A stretch of 64,000 bases of DNA from Candidatus Solibacter sp. (GCA_013822245.1 PNKE01000009.1:1-64000); one strand, 5' to 3'; shown: positions 30,232-39,666, numbered from the stretch's first letter. The notes: generated from the sequence alone by a model not told the origin. Made by a program: numbers and translations.

Positions 30232-31491
30232 ATGAGCGATTCCAGACAGTGCGTTACCGATGCTGTCGGGCGCCGCAGTCCGTCGCGTGTGCCTCTCGAC
30301 TTCGGAGCGACCGCCGTGACCGGCATCCATGTATCGGTCGTCGCCGGCTTACGCGGCCATTATGGTCTGGAACGCCGGCCGGTGAAGGTGCACGAGCCTT
30401 ACCAGATGCTGGGCTGGATCGACGAGGATCTCACCGCCGCAATGGGCATCGACACGGCGGGCGTCTACCGCCGCAAGAACATGTTCGGCATCGAGAACAA
30501 GGACTGGAGGCCGTGGATGTTCAACGGCCTCGAAGTGCTTGTTCCGGGCCGGTTCAACGTGACGGTGGATGAGGCGGGCGACATTCTCGTGCATCCCGAG
30601 GGCGACCTCTCCGCGCCGCCCTCGGGGCGCATGCCAAAGGGCGGGTTCTTTTTCGACTCCATCATCCGGCAGCGGCATTTCAACGAAGAGCGCCTGAATC
30701 CGGAAGACAATATCGAGGAGTTCAAGCCGCTCACCCCAGACGAAATCGCCGAGATTGCCGAGGATGTCCGCGCCGCGCATGCGACCGGAAGGTATGTCGT
30801 GGCCGGCTTCGGCGGCACGGCGTTCGGCGACATCGCGCTGGTGCCGGCGCCTTTCGCCAAAGACCCGCGCGGGATTCGCGACGTCACCGAATGGTACGTG
30901 TCCACGCGTGCGCGGCGTGACTATGTCCACGCCATCTTCAACGGCCAGTGCGAGATCGCGCTTGAGAATCTGGCGGCGATCCACGCCGCCGTGGGCGACA
31001 TGCCGGGCGCGCTGTTCCTCTGCGGGACCGACTTCGGGACGCAGACCTCAACGTTCTGTTCGACGGCGACGTTCAGGGAGTTGTGGCTGCCGTATTACAA
31101 GCGCATCTGCGGCTGGATCCACGCCAATACGGGGTGGAAGTGTTTCAAACATTCCTGCGGGTCGGTGGAGCGGTTCATCGAACCGCTGATTGAGGCGGGG
31201 TTTGACATTTTGAATCCGGTGCAATGCTCGGCGGCGGGCATGGAGCCGCGTTACCTGAAAGAGACCTTCGGCGAGCGTATTACGTTCTGGGGCGGAGGCG
31301 TGGATACGCAGAAGACGCTGCCGTTCGGCACTCCGGAAGAGGTGCGCAGGCAGGTGCTGGAAAGGTGTGAAGTCTTCGCCGAGGGCGGCGGGTTTGTGTT
31401 CAACACGATTCACAACATCCAGGCGGAGACGCCGGTAGAGAATGTGGTGGCGATGCTCGATGCGGTGAAGGAGTTCAACGGCCGCGAGTAG
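30232..31491 (+). CDS. UroD-fold corrinoid methyltransferase-type protein (1)
   Basis: First gene of the methyl-transfer operon, 419 residues from ATG 30232. The fold is that of uroporphyrinogen decarboxylase, but the sequence follows the MtaA/MtbA/CmuA-like methyltransferase branch. A zinc site of type HSCGS (KCFKHSCGSVERFIEPL) and the later NPVQCSAAGM are present, with GGGVDTQKTLPFGTPEEVR at the end of the barrel, and heme-pathway arginines are not evident. It probably moves a methyl group between a substrate or thiol and the corrinoid protein encoded next. A longer reading from 30217 is possible. Confidence 0.85.
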   Translation: MSDSRQCVTDAVGRRSPSRVPLDFGATAVTGIHVSVVAGLRGHYGLERRPVKVHEPYQMLGWIDEDLTAAMGIDTAGVYRRKNMFGIENKDWRPWMFNGLEVLVPGRFNVTVDEAGDILVHPEGDLSAPPSGRMPKGGFFFDSIIRQRHFNEERLNPEDNIEEFKPLTPDEIAEIAEDVRAAHATGRYVVAGFGGTAFGDIALVPAPFAKDPRGIRDVTEWYVSTRARRDYVHAIFNGQCEIALENLAAIHAAVGDMPGALFLCGTDFGTQTSTFCSTATFRELWLPYYKRICGWIHANTGWKCFKHSCGSVERFIEPLIEAGFDILNPVQCSAAGMEPRYLKETFGERITFWGGGVDTQKTLPFGTPEEVRRQVLERCEVFAEGGGFVFNTIHNIQAETPVENVVAMLDAVKEFNGRE

Positions 31492-31516
31492 GCGGTGATT
31501 TCAATTTGGAGCGACT

Positions 31517-32149
31517 ATGGCAGACCTTCAGAAACTCTATGACGCGATCCTCGACGGCGACGCCAAAACGTCGGCTGCGGTGATCCATGAAGCGCTCGCA
31601 GAGGGCGCCGATCCGGTGTCGCTCATCTCCGGCTACATGGTGCCGGCGATGGACGAAGTGGGCCGCCGCTACGAGGCCGAGGAGTATTTCGTTCCGGAAC
31701 TGCTGCTGGCGGCGCGGGCGATGAAGGCGGCGCTCGAACCGCTGCGCCCCCTGCTCGCCGCCAGCGGGGCGCAACCGGCGGGCCGCGTTGTCATCGGGAC
31801 GGTGAAGGGCGACCTGCACGACATCGGCAAGAACCTGGTGGCGTCGATGCTGGAAGGCGGCGGTTTCGAAGTGATGGACCTGGGCGCCGACGTGTCGCCG
31901 GAGAAGTTCATCGATGCGGTGCGCGCGTCGGGCGCCAACATCGTCTGCCTGTCGGCGTTGCTGACGGTGACGATGCCCTCGATGAAGAAGACGATCGAGG
32001 CGCTGGACGCGGCGGGTGTGCGGCAGCAGGTGAAAGTGTTTGTGGGCGGAGCTCCGGTGACCGAGCAGTACGCCAGGGAAATCGGGGCGGACGGCTATAG
32101 CGAGACGGCCAGCGGCGCGGTGGCGTTGGCGCGCCGCATCGGGAATTGA
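31517..32149 (+). CDS. Corrinoid (cobalamin-binding) methyl-carrier protein
   Basis: A 210-residue methyl carrier. Residues 1-90 form the four-helix cap (MtaC/MtbC-like, EEYFVPELLLAARAM). The Rossmann-type B12 domain then has the base-off DxHxxG motif in VKGDLHDIGKNLV (near residue 105), with LSALLTVTMPSMK and FVGGAPVT binding the nucleotide tail. It carries the methyl group between the UroD-fold methyltransferases encoded on both sides. Confidence 0.93.
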   Translation: MADLQKLYDAILDGDAKTSAAVIHEALAEGADPVSLISGYMVPAMDEVGRRYEAEEYFVPELLLAARAMKAALEPLRPLLAASGAQPAGRVVIGTVKGDLHDIGKNLVASMLEGGGFEVMDLGADVSPEKFIDAVRASGANIVCLSALLTVTMPSMKKTIEALDAAGVRQQVKVFVGGAPVTEQYAREIGADGYSETASGAVALARRIGN

Positions 32150-32157
32150 GAGGCAGC

Positions 32158-33204
32158 ATGGCGCGCGAGTTTTTTCTGCGTCTCGCCGCCGAGCGGCACA
32201 GGGCGATTGTCGGGACCGATCTGGTCCTCAATCAACACGCCGCTGCCGAAGATGTGCGGCGTGATGGGGCGGGGCTGGGGCGCGTTGTGGCGGAGTCCGC
32301 GGCGCGCTGGAAGACGCCGCTGGCGATTCCGCTGATGGACCTGCGGCTGGAGAAAGCCGATCTGCTGGCGGCCTATGGCATGGACGAGGAAGAGGCCGAC
32401 AGGTTCCACTTCGAGGCTGGACCGGCTGAAGCGGTGTATCCGGAGGGTGCGTTCCCCGAGCGCCAGCGTGCGCAGATCGAAGCCATTTCATGGGTCGCCA
32501 CCAATACGGATCTGCTTCCGATGGGCATGGTCATCGGGCCGTTCTCACTGATGACCAAGCTGCTGGCCGATCCGATCACACCCCTTGCGCTCGCGCTTTC
32601 CGGCGTCGCGGCCGAGGACGATGCTGGCGTGGCCGCGGTCGAGCGCTGCTGCAGGCTCTCCGAGGCTGCCGTGCTGCGCTCTGTGAAGGCGCAGATCGAG
32701 GCCGGCGCCCGAGCCATCATCGTATGCGAGCCCGCCGCCAACGTGGTGTTCCTCTCGCCCAGGCAACTCGCAAAACGCCCCGGAGCATTCGCCCGGTTCG
32801 TTCTCGAGCCCAACCTCCGGGTCCGTTCGGCCATGGACGCCGCCGGCGTTGACCTCGTCTTCCACGACTGCGGCCATCTCGACGACTCCATGGTCCGAGC
32901 CTTCGGCGAGGTTGTTCACCCGGCAATGCTCAGCCTCGGTTCATCGAGAACTCTCTGGCAGGACGCGCGGCTTGTCCCTCGGGATGTTGTCCTGTTCGGC
33001 AACCTGCCGACCCGCATGTTCTATTCCGACGCCGACATGCCCCGTGAACTCGTCGCCCGCCAGACCCGCGAGCTTGCCGCGCGCATGGCTGACACCGGCC
33101 ACCCGCACATCCTCGGCTCGGAATGCGACGTCCTCCATGTCGACGGCGCCTCGGAGACCATCATCTCCAAGGTGGACATCCTGCTTTGCGAAGACCGCGC
33201 ATGA
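32158..33204 (+). CDS. UroD-fold methyltransferase-type protein (2)
   Basis: A 348-residue protein, start chosen at ATG 32158 with GAGAGG before it (a TTG at 32146 is the alternative). It is a divergent UroD-family member. FHDCGHLDDS and GSECDVLHVDGA supply the likely zinc ligands, and MGMVIGPFSLMTKLLADP is a barrel motif typical of the methyltransferase branch. Its ATGA overlap with the transporter gene and its place after the carrier gene show that it belongs to the same pathway. Which UroD-fold protein contacts the methyl donor and which the acceptor cannot be decided. Confidence 0.8.
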   Translation: MAREFFLRLAAERHRAIVGTDLVLNQHAAAEDVRRDGAGLGRVVAESAARWKTPLAIPLMDLRLEKADLLAAYGMDEEEADRFHFEAGPAEAVYPEGAFPERQRAQIEAISWVATNTDLLPMGMVIGPFSLMTKLLADPITPLALALSGVAAEDDAGVAAVERCCRLSEAAVLRSVKAQIEAGARAIIVCEPAANVVFLSPRQLAKRPGAFARFVLEPNLRVRSAMDAAGVDLVFHDCGHLDDSMVRAFGEVVHPAMLSLGSSRTLWQDARLVPRDVVLFGNLPTRMFYSDADMPRELVARQTRELAARMADTGHPHILGSECDVLHVDGASETIISKVDILLCEDRA

Positions 33205-34532
33205 TCTATGTCTGGATCGTTGCGCTCGTCGCGGCCACGTCCGGCCTGCTGTTCGGCTTCGACGTCGCCGTTATCAACGGGGCCATCGTGTTTCTCAAGA
33301 AGCAATGGGCCCTTACGGAGTTTGAAACCGAACTCGCCACCTCGATGCTGCTCATCGGCTGCATCGCCGGCGCCGCCTTTAGCGGCTGGTTCAGCGACCG
33401 CTACGGCCGCCGCATCGTTTTGATGGCGTCTGCCGTCCTGTTCGCCGCCTCGGCTCTCGGCGCGGCCCTGCCGCGCAATCTGATCGAATTCTCGGTGGCG
33501 CGGATTCTCGGCGGGGTCGCTATTGGCGCGGCCTCGGTGCTGGCGCCGCTGTATATCGCCGAGGTGGCTCCGGCAAGGCTGCGCGGACGGCTGGTCTCGC
33601 TCAATCAGATGGCGATCGTCACCGGGATACTGCTGGCTTACTTCACCAACTGGGTCCTCAGCTTCCAGGGCGACCAAAGCTGGCGGTGGATGTTCGCCGT
33701 CGCCGCCGCACCGGCGCTGTTCTTTCTCGCCGCGCTGTTCTTCGTCCCCGAAAGCCCGCGCTGGCTCGTCGAGATGGGCCGCGAAGCCGAGGCCCTCCGC
33801 GTCCTCTCACGCGTCAACGGCCAGTCCGTGGCCGAGGCTGAACTGGTTCAGATCCGCGCCGCCGTCGCCGAGGAGTCCGGCGCCTGGAAGGAGCTATTCG
33901 AGCCCGGCATCAGGCGCGCGCTGTTTATCGCGATCGTGCTCGCCGTCATGCAGCAGTGGTCCGGCGTCAACACCGTGCTGTTCTACGGATCCATCATCCT
34001 GCAGGACAAAGTCGGCGGCCACACCGCCTCGGCGGCCATCGGCGCCAACGTCCTCATCGGCGTCATCAACTTCCTGTTCACCATCGTCGCCATCGCTCTC
34101 ATCGACCGCGTCGGCCGCAAGGCCCTGCTGATCTTCTCCTCGACGATGATGGGGCTCAGCCTCGCCGGTCTGGCGCTTGTCTTCCGCATGACGCCGCCTC
34201 CGGCGCCCATGGTGATCGGACTCATGCTGATGTGCGTCGCCTCGTTCGCGGTCGGACTCGGTCCCGGCGTCTGGGTGGTGCTCTCGGAAATCTTCCCCAA
34301 CCGAATTCGCGGCCGGGCCATGTCCATCGCCACGCTCTCGCTCTGGGTGGCCTGCACGGTCCTTACCATGACTTTTCTCTCCATCACCTCCGCCCTCGGC
34401 CCCACGGGAGCTTTCTGCATCTATGCCGCCATGTGCGCCTTCACCGCCTGGTTCGTCTGGAGGTTCACGCCGGAGACTAAAAGCCGTACATTGGAGGAGA
34501 TTGAAGGTTTCTGGAGGCAACACAAGCCATGA
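33201..34532 (+). CDS. MFS transporter, sugar-porter family
   Basis: A 443-residue membrane protein with twelve hydrophobic segments. Sugar-porter motifs are clear: DRYGRR after helix 2, PLYIAEVAPARLRGRLVSLNQ after helix 4, PESPRWLVEMGR before the central loop, QQWSGVNTVLFYG in helix 7, DRVGRKALL after helix 8, and a final PETKSRTLEEIE. It starts at ATG 33201; the ORF from 33123 reads through the previous gene. Its presence inside the operon suggests that the methylated substrate is a sugar, inositol or related polyol taken up by proton symport. Confidence 0.9.
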   Translation: MIYVWIVALVAATSGLLFGFDVAVINGAIVFLKKQWALTEFETELATSMLLIGCIAGAAFSGWFSDRYGRRIVLMASAVLFAASALGAALPRNLIEFSVARILGGVAIGAASVLAPLYIAEVAPARLRGRLVSLNQMAIVTGILLAYFTNWVLSFQGDQSWRWMFAVAAAPALFFLAALFFVPESPRWLVEMGREAEALRVLSRVNGQSVAEAELVQIRAAVAEESGAWKELFEPGIRRALFIAIVLAVMQQWSGVNTVLFYGSIILQDKVGGHTASAAIGANVLIGVINFLFTIVAIALIDRVGRKALLIFSSTMMGLSLAGLALVFRMTPPPAPMVIGLMLMCVASFAVGLGPGVWVVLSEIFPNRIRGRAMSIATLSLWVACTVLTMTFLSITSALGPTGAFCIYAAMCAFTAWFVWRFTPETKSRTLEEIEGFWRQHKP

Positions 34533-35407
34533 ATCCGCTACTTGACTGGCTTCACGGCGGCCCGCTCATCATCGACGGCGCCTGGGGCACGCAGATGCAG
34601 CAGCGCGGCCTCGAACCAGGCGTCTGCCCCGACTACTGGAACCTCGATCACCCTGAACTTGTCGAGGCCGTGGCCCGGCTTTATGTCGAGGCGGGTAGCG
34701 AGATCATTCTGACGAACACGTTTCGCGCCAACCCGGTGAGCCTCGAAGGCGCGTCGGCGGAGAAGGTGCGCGAGGTGAATATTGCGGGCGTCGGGATTTC
34801 GCGCCGTGCGGCCGGCGCCAGGGTGAAGGTGGTGGCGTCGATGGGTCCGACGGGCAAGATGATGATGACGGGCGAGATCGACGAAGCCGGCATCGGGCGC
34901 GCCTTCGCGATGCAGGCGGCCGCGCTGGCCGAGGCGCGTCCCGACGCGCTGCTTCTGGAAACGTTCAGCGACCTGGACGAAGCGTCGATCGCGTTGCGCG
35001 CTTCACTGGCCACGGGCCTGCCCGTGGCGGTGAGCTTCGCCTTCGATTCGGGGAAGAACAAGGACCGCACGATGATGGGCGTGACGCCGGAACAGGCCGC
35101 CAGGCGCATGGCGGCTGAAGGCGCCTCGGCGATCGGCGCGAACTGCGGCGCCGGGCCCGAGTCGTTCGCTTCCGTCGGCGTGCGTTTCCGGGACGCCTGC
35201 GACCTGCCTATCTGGTTGAAGCCGAATGCCGGGCTGCCCGTGGTTGAGGACGGCGGGGTTTCGTATTCGATGTCCGCCGAGGCGTTCGCCGCGCACCTGG
35301 CCGGACTTCTCGATGCCGGCGCGTGTTTTGTCGGCGGCTGCTGCGGCACGTCGCCCGATTTCATCCGCGCCCTCGTCGCCGAGCGAAAGCGATGCGTTTC
35401 AGGCTGA
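34529..35407 (+). CDS. Homocysteine S-methyltransferase family protein
   Basis: A 292-residue TIM barrel of the BHMT/MetH-N/MmuM type. The zinc cysteines are GANCGAG and the VGGCCGTSP pair. IIDGAWGTQMQQRGL starts the barrel and LTNTFRANP follows. These enzymes pass methyl groups to homocysteine, making methionine, or in some clades to corrinoid proteins. In this operon it may be the exit route for the methyl group. Overlaps are 4 nt upstream and 16 nt downstream. Confidence 0.88.
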   Translation: MNPLLDWLHGGPLIIDGAWGTQMQQRGLEPGVCPDYWNLDHPELVEAVARLYVEAGSEIILTNTFRANPVSLEGASAEKVREVNIAGVGISRRAAGARVKVVASMGPTGKMMMTGEIDEAGIGRAFAMQAAALAEARPDALLLETFSDLDEASIALRASLATGLPVAVSFAFDSGKNKDRTMMGVTPEQAARRMAAEGASAIGANCGAGPESFASVGVRFRDACDLPIWLKPNAGLPVVEDGGVSYSMSAEAFAAHLAGLLDAGACFVGGCCGTSPDFIRALVAERKRCVSG

Positions 35408-36117
35408 TCAGTTGCGAAGTGCTGTTTCGCGAGATGTGCGACGCCGTCGCGCGCTCGCCGCATCAGGTGGACGTCGAGTTCCTGACGAAGGGTCTGCATG
35501 ACCTCGGCGGCGCGGCCATGGCTCGCGAGTTGCAGCGGCGAGTCGACGAGACCAACGGCTACGACGCCGTGCTGCTGGGCTACGCGCTGTGCGGCAACGG
35601 GTTGCACGGCATCACTGCGCGCACGACGCCCGTTGTGGCGATGCGCGCGCACGATTGCATCGCGCTGCTGCTGGGCAGCCGCGAACGTTACGTCCAAATC
35701 GTCACTGAAGAACCGGGCACTTACTTCCGCTCGACAGGCTGGCTGGAACGCGGCGCGGGACTGGAACAACTGGTGATGAACCGCACCGGCATCGGCATCT
35801 CGCTCGACCAGTTCACCGAAAAGTACGGCGAGGACAACGGCCGTTACCTCTACGGCGAGATGACGCGCTACCAGGCCAATTACAGCCGCCTGGTCTACAT
35901 CGAGACCGGGCTAGAGCCGGACGCGGCTTTCCGCGATGAGGCGGAACGCGAGGCCGGCAGGCGCGGCTGGCGGTTCGAGGCGGTCAGGGGCAGCCTGGAG
36001 ATATTCAGGCGGCTGGCGTGGGGCGAATGGGAGTCGGACGATTTCGTCATCGCCAGGGCGGGCGAAAGGTTCACCGCGCGCTATGACGACCGCATCGTGA
36101 CCGCCGAGAGGAGCTGA
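35392..36117 (+). CDS. DUF1638 protein
   Basis: A 241-residue protein whose N-terminal MRFRLISCEVLFREM, AVLLGYALCGNGLHG and AHDCIALLLGSRERY fit the DUF1638 family. That family often sits beside corrinoid methyltransferase genes, but its biochemical role is unknown. Cysteines in SCEVL, ALCGNG and HDC could bind a metal. Start ATG 35392 lies inside the end of the previous gene; the longer ORF from 35323 is a shadow over it. Confidence 0.82.
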   Translation: MRFRLISCEVLFREMCDAVARSPHQVDVEFLTKGLHDLGGAAMARELQRRVDETNGYDAVLLGYALCGNGLHGITARTTPVVAMRAHDCIALLLGSRERYVQIVTEEPGTYFRSTGWLERGAGLEQLVMNRTGIGISLDQFTEKYGEDNGRYLYGEMTRYQANYSRLVYIETGLEPDAAFRDEAEREAGRRGWRFEAVRGSLEIFRRLAWGEWESDDFVIARAGERFTARYDDRIVTAERS

Positions 36118-36118
36118 G

Positions 36119-37129
36119 ATGAACGGCAGGCAGCGCATCCTGAACATGATCTCCGGGGAGCCGATCGATTCGCTCCCCTTCATGCCCATCACCATGATGT
36201 TCGCCACCGGCTACTGCGGCATCCCTTACGGCGGCTATGCCCGCGACCACCGCGTCCTCGCCGATGTCCAGCTTCGCATCGCCGAGGCCTTCGGCGCCGA
36301 TCACGTCTCGCTCATCTCCGACCCCGCGCGAGAAGCCTCCGACCTTGGCGCCGCCATCGAATGGTTCGATGACCAGCCGCCCGCCATCATCGAATCCCGC
36401 GCCGTCATCGCCGACAAGACCCAACTCGCCAAACTCCAGATCCCTGACCCCCTCGCCGGACCCCGCATGAGCGACCGCGTCGCCGGCGCCGCCTTGCTCT
36501 CCCAACGCGCCGGATCCACCCACCTCGTCGAGGGTTGGATCGAAGGTCCCTGCGCGATGGCCGCCGACCTGCGCGGCATCAACACCCTGATGCTCGATTT
36601 CTACGACGACCCGGCCTTCGTCCACGACCTCTTCGAGTTCGTCATCGAGATGGAAGTCCGTTTCGCAAAGGCCCAGGTCGATGCCGGCGCCACTCTGATG
36701 GGCATCGGCGACGCAGCCGCTTCCCTCATCGGTCCCAAGCTCTATGAGCAGCAGGTCTTCCCCGCCGAGTGCCGGCTGATTGAACGCGTCAAGGCCCTCG
36801 GCGTCCCCGTGCGGCTCCACATCTGCGGCAACACGCGCCGTATCGCCGGACTGATGTCCCGGACCGGCGCTGATATCGTCGACCTGGACTTCCTTACTCC
36901 CATGTCCGAGGCCCGCGCCGCCTCCGGCCCCGATCGCGTTCTCCTTGGCAACATCGACCCCGTCCGCGTCCTTCGCGACGGCACGCCCGAGTCGGTCACC
37001 GACGCCGTCAGCGAGTGCTGGAAGGCGGCCGGCCCGCGCTGGATCTGCGGGGCCGGCTGCGAGGTCCCGCCCGGCACACCCCATGAGAACCTGCTCGCCA
37101 TGGCCCGCTTCGCCCGCTCGCCGAACTGA
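36119..37129 (+). CDS. UroD-fold methyltransferase-type protein (3)
   Basis: A 336-residue member closest in pattern to MtaA/MtbA methylcobamide:thiol methyltransferases. RLHICGNT carries the His and Cys of the zinc site and ICGAGCEVPPGTPHENL the last Cys, with the family's typical C-terminal sequence. It starts 1 nt after the DUF1638 stop. Third-position C is much more frequent here than in the neighbouring core genes, so parts of the operon may have different histories. Confidence 0.88.
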   Translation: MNGRQRILNMISGEPIDSLPFMPITMMFATGYCGIPYGGYARDHRVLADVQLRIAEAFGADHVSLISDPAREASDLGAAIEWFDDQPPAIIESRAVIADKTQLAKLQIPDPLAGPRMSDRVAGAALLSQRAGSTHLVEGWIEGPCAMAADLRGINTLMLDFYDDPAFVHDLFEFVIEMEVRFAKAQVDAGATLMGIGDAAASLIGPKLYEQQVFPAECRLIERVKALGVPVRLHICGNTRRIAGLMSRTGADIVDLDFLTPMSEARAASGPDRVLLGNIDPVRVLRDGTPESVTDAVSECWKAAGPRWICGAGCEVPPGTPHENLLAMARFARSPN

Positions 37130-37131
37130 AC

Positions 37132-38580
37132 ATGCCGCGCCGCGTCTCCATCGCCTTCGAGGCCGGAAAGCCGCTCGCCGACCAGTTGTTCGAACTCGGC
37201 GTCGAGTTCCCGTGCGGAGGCGGATCGGCGTGCGGTTCGTGCAAAGTGCGGGTGCTGGAGGGCGCGGTCGCGGTGACCGAAACCATGCGCTCGGCGCTCT
37301 CGGAGAACGAGATCTCGGCGGGTTGGCGGCTGGCGTGCGAAGCGGCGGCGGACGCGGCCGTGACGATTGAAGTGGCGCAGTGGACGCCGCGCATCCTCAC
37401 CGACGAATCGGCGCTCGACGTCGAACCCAGGCCGGGTCTGGGGATCGCCGTCGATCTGGGAACGACGACGGTTGTCGCGCAACTGGTGGACCTGACGACG
37501 GGCGAGATCCTCGGCATTCAGGCCGAGCTCAACGCTCAGGCGCGCCACGGCGCGGACCTGATGAGCCGCGTCGAAAACGCCCTGCGCCAGCCTGGCGTGT
37601 TGACCAATCTCATCCGCCGCCAGATTGCGCGCATGGCGGAAACGCTGGCCGGAGGGCGCGCGGTGGAAGAGGTGCTCGTCTGCGGCAACACCGTGATGCA
37701 CCACCTCTTCGGCGGGCTGGACGTTTCGCCGCTGGCGGCTGTCCCTTTCCGCACGCCGCATCCAGGCGCGATTGTGATGACGGGTGCGGAGACCGGGCTC
37801 CATGCGCCGCGGGTCGAGTTCCTGCCCGTGATCGGCGGCTTCGCGGGCAGCGACCTGCTGTGCGGCATCATCTCGGTGGGCATGAACACGGGCGCCGAAA
37901 CGGCATCGATCATGGACCTCGGCACCAACGGCGAAGTGGCCGTTGCGACAGGCGGCCGCATCCGCTGCGCGTCCACCGCGGCGGGCCCGGCTTTCGAGGC
38001 CGGAGGAATCCGGCGCGGCATGCGGGCCGGCGACGGCGCGATCGACCATGCATGGATCGAGGGCGGCGCGATGACGTGTCACGTTCTCGGCGGCGGCGCC
38101 GCGCACGGCATCTGCGGCAGCGGGCTTGTCGATGCGGTTGCGGCGGCGCTGGATCTCGGCCTGCTCAGAGCGACCGGCCGCATGGCGAACGGGGAGATTC
38201 CGCTGCGCGATGGCGTTTCGCTGTATCAGTCCGATGTGCGCCAGCTTCAACTCGCCAAGGGCGCGGCGGCCGCGGCGCTCACGCTGCTGGGCGGCGCGGG
38301 CACGCATCTTTATCTCGCCGGCGCATTCGGCAACTACCTGCGGGAGGCGGGCGCACGGCGCATCGGGCTTTTGCCCGCCGAGGCGCGCGTCACGCCGTCA
38401 GGCAACACGGCGCTGCGCGGGGTGAGACAGTTGCTGCTGAAGCACGTGGGACGGGACGATCTGATCCAGGCTGTTCTCGACCGCACCGAACACGTCGAAC
38501 TCGCGGCCGACCCGGGATTCCAGGACGCCTTCGCCTCTCACATGGCGCTCGATCCGGTGAGCGAAGCCACCGGGATGTAG
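37132..38580 (+). CDS. RACo-type reductive activator of corrinoid proteins
   Basis: A 482-residue ATP-dependent reactivase that reduces inactive Co(II) corrinoid proteins. A [2Fe-2S] ferredoxin domain (1-90) has the cysteine series CGGGSACGSC and a later LAC. A linker is followed by an ASKHA ATPase part (about 100-470) with AVDLGTTTVVAQ, VCGNTVMHH, MDLGTNGEVAV and LAGAFGNYL. This is the DUF4445/RACo arrangement. It closes the operon and confirms that the corrinoid protein undergoes redox cycling. Its 3' end overlaps the convergent radical SAM gene by 43 nt. Confidence 0.92.
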   Translation: MPRRVSIAFEAGKPLADQLFELGVEFPCGGGSACGSCKVRVLEGAVAVTETMRSALSENEISAGWRLACEAAADAAVTIEVAQWTPRILTDESALDVEPRPGLGIAVDLGTTTVVAQLVDLTTGEILGIQAELNAQARHGADLMSRVENALRQPGVLTNLIRRQIARMAETLAGGRAVEEVLVCGNTVMHHLFGGLDVSPLAAVPFRTPHPGAIVMTGAETGLHAPRVEFLPVIGGFAGSDLLCGIISVGMNTGAETASIMDLGTNGEVAVATGGRIRCASTAAGPAFEAGGIRRGMRAGDGAIDHAWIEGGAMTCHVLGGGAAHGICGSGLVDAVAAALDLGLLRATGRMANGEIPLRDGVSLYQSDVRQLQLAKGAAAAALTLLGGAGTHLYLAGAFGNYLREAGARRIGLLPAEARVTPSGNTALRGVRQLLLKHVGRDDLIQAVLDRTEHVELAADPGFQDAFASHMALDPVSEATGM

Positions 38581-39620
38581 ACGCATCGCGGGTCCGATTC
38601 AAGATAGTCGCCTGTCAGCGCATAGGCCCTTGAGCGCGATCCGCCACACAGGTTCTTGTACTCACAGCCGCCGCACTTGCCCTCGAGTTGCGCGCTGTCG
38701 CGCAGCGAAAGAAACATCGGCGCCGTGCGGTAGGCGTGGCCGAGTTCGGTGTCGCGCACATTGCCGCCGGAGATCGACAGAAACCCTGACGGGAAGATCT
38801 CGCCGCGGTGCGAGACAAAGACGAAGCCCTTGCCGTCGTTGATGCCGGCCTGGCGGGCGATGGCGGGCGGCGCTTCGCCGCGCCTCGATGTTCCCGCAAA
38901 GCCATCCTTTTTTCTGCGCTGCGCGACGTAGCGGCGGTAGTGCTGGGCTTCGGTCGTCTTGATGTCGAACGGTGCGGTGAGGCTCAGTTCGTACAGGAAC
39001 TCGAAGACCTGCTCGTACTCCTCCGCCGTGAGGTCGTCTTCGAGTTGCGCGCGCCCGGTTACGACGAGGAAGAACACGCTCCAAAGCTTTGCGCCGCTTG
39101 CCGCCACCAGCGCCGCGATCTCACCCAACCGGTGCATGTTGCCGCGCGTCACCGTTGTGTTCACCTGCGTCTCCAACCCGCTCGCGCGCGCGGCGTTCAA
39201 GGCGTCAATCGACGTCTGGAACGATCCGGCCACCTGGCGGAAATCGTCGTGCGTTTGCGCGTCCGGGCCGTCGATGGAGATCGCCATGCGGGCCACTCCG
39301 CAGTCCTTGATCCGCTCGACGGCCCCGGCCGTAAGCAAGGGCGTGGCGCTGGGCGTCACGGTGGTCCGAAGCCCGATGGCGACGCTGTATTCGAGCAATT
39401 CAAACAGGTCTCCGCGCTTCAACGGATCGCCTCCGGTGAAGACCATCAGCGGGTCGCCGAGACGCTTCACTTGCCGGAGCAGTCCCTTGGCCTCGCTGGT
39501 CGTCAGTTCCTCCGCGTCGCGGTTCGGCTGCGCCGACGCCCGGCAGTGTTTGCACGCCAGGTCGCAGGCCTGGGTGGTCTCCCAGATGACGAGGAAGGGC
39601 GCTTCGGAAAAGTCTCTCAC
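38538..39620 (-). CDS. Radical SAM/SPASM protein
   Basis: A 360-residue radical SAM enzyme. The [4Fe-4S] site is C-DLA-C-KH-C near residues 19-26, and VFTGGDPLKRGDL and AISIDGPDAQTHD follow. A C-terminal SPASM-type cluster domain is rich in cysteine (GKCGGCEYKNLCGG and a later DPRC). The opening APFLVIWETTQACDLACKHCRA is typical of the heme-biosynthesis-related subgroup (AhbC/AhbD and NirJ-like), though similar peptide-modifying enzymes exist. No precursor peptide is evident nearby. It is divergent from a cupin gene across a TGAC-N4-GTCA palindrome. Confidence 0.88.
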   Translation of the reverse strand: MRDFSEAPFLVIWETTQACDLACKHCRASAQPNRDAEELTTSEAKGLLRQVKRLGDPLMVFTGGDPLKRGDLFELLEYSVAIGLRTTVTPSATPLLTAGAVERIKDCGVARMAISIDGPDAQTHDDFRQVAGSFQTSIDALNAARASGLETQVNTTVTRGNMHRLGEIAALVAASGAKLWSVFFLVVTGRAQLEDDLTAEEYEQVFEFLYELSLTAPFDIKTTEAQHYRRYVAQRRKKDGFAGTSRRGEAPPAIARQAGINDGKGFVFVSHRGEIFPSGFLSISGGNVRDTELGHAYRTAPMFLSLRDSAQLEGKCGGCEYKNLCGGSRSRAYALTGDYLESDPRCVYIPVASLTGSSAM

Positions 39621-39666
39621 GGCGGTCTCCTACTCCGAGACTAATCTGTACGTTTTGTGGTCGATA

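Noticed and set aside
29338-30330. 330-codon ORF taken as a real gene
   Set aside because: Only its middle third resembles GH116; the ends are low-complexity out-of-frame sequence. It was called a pseudogene.
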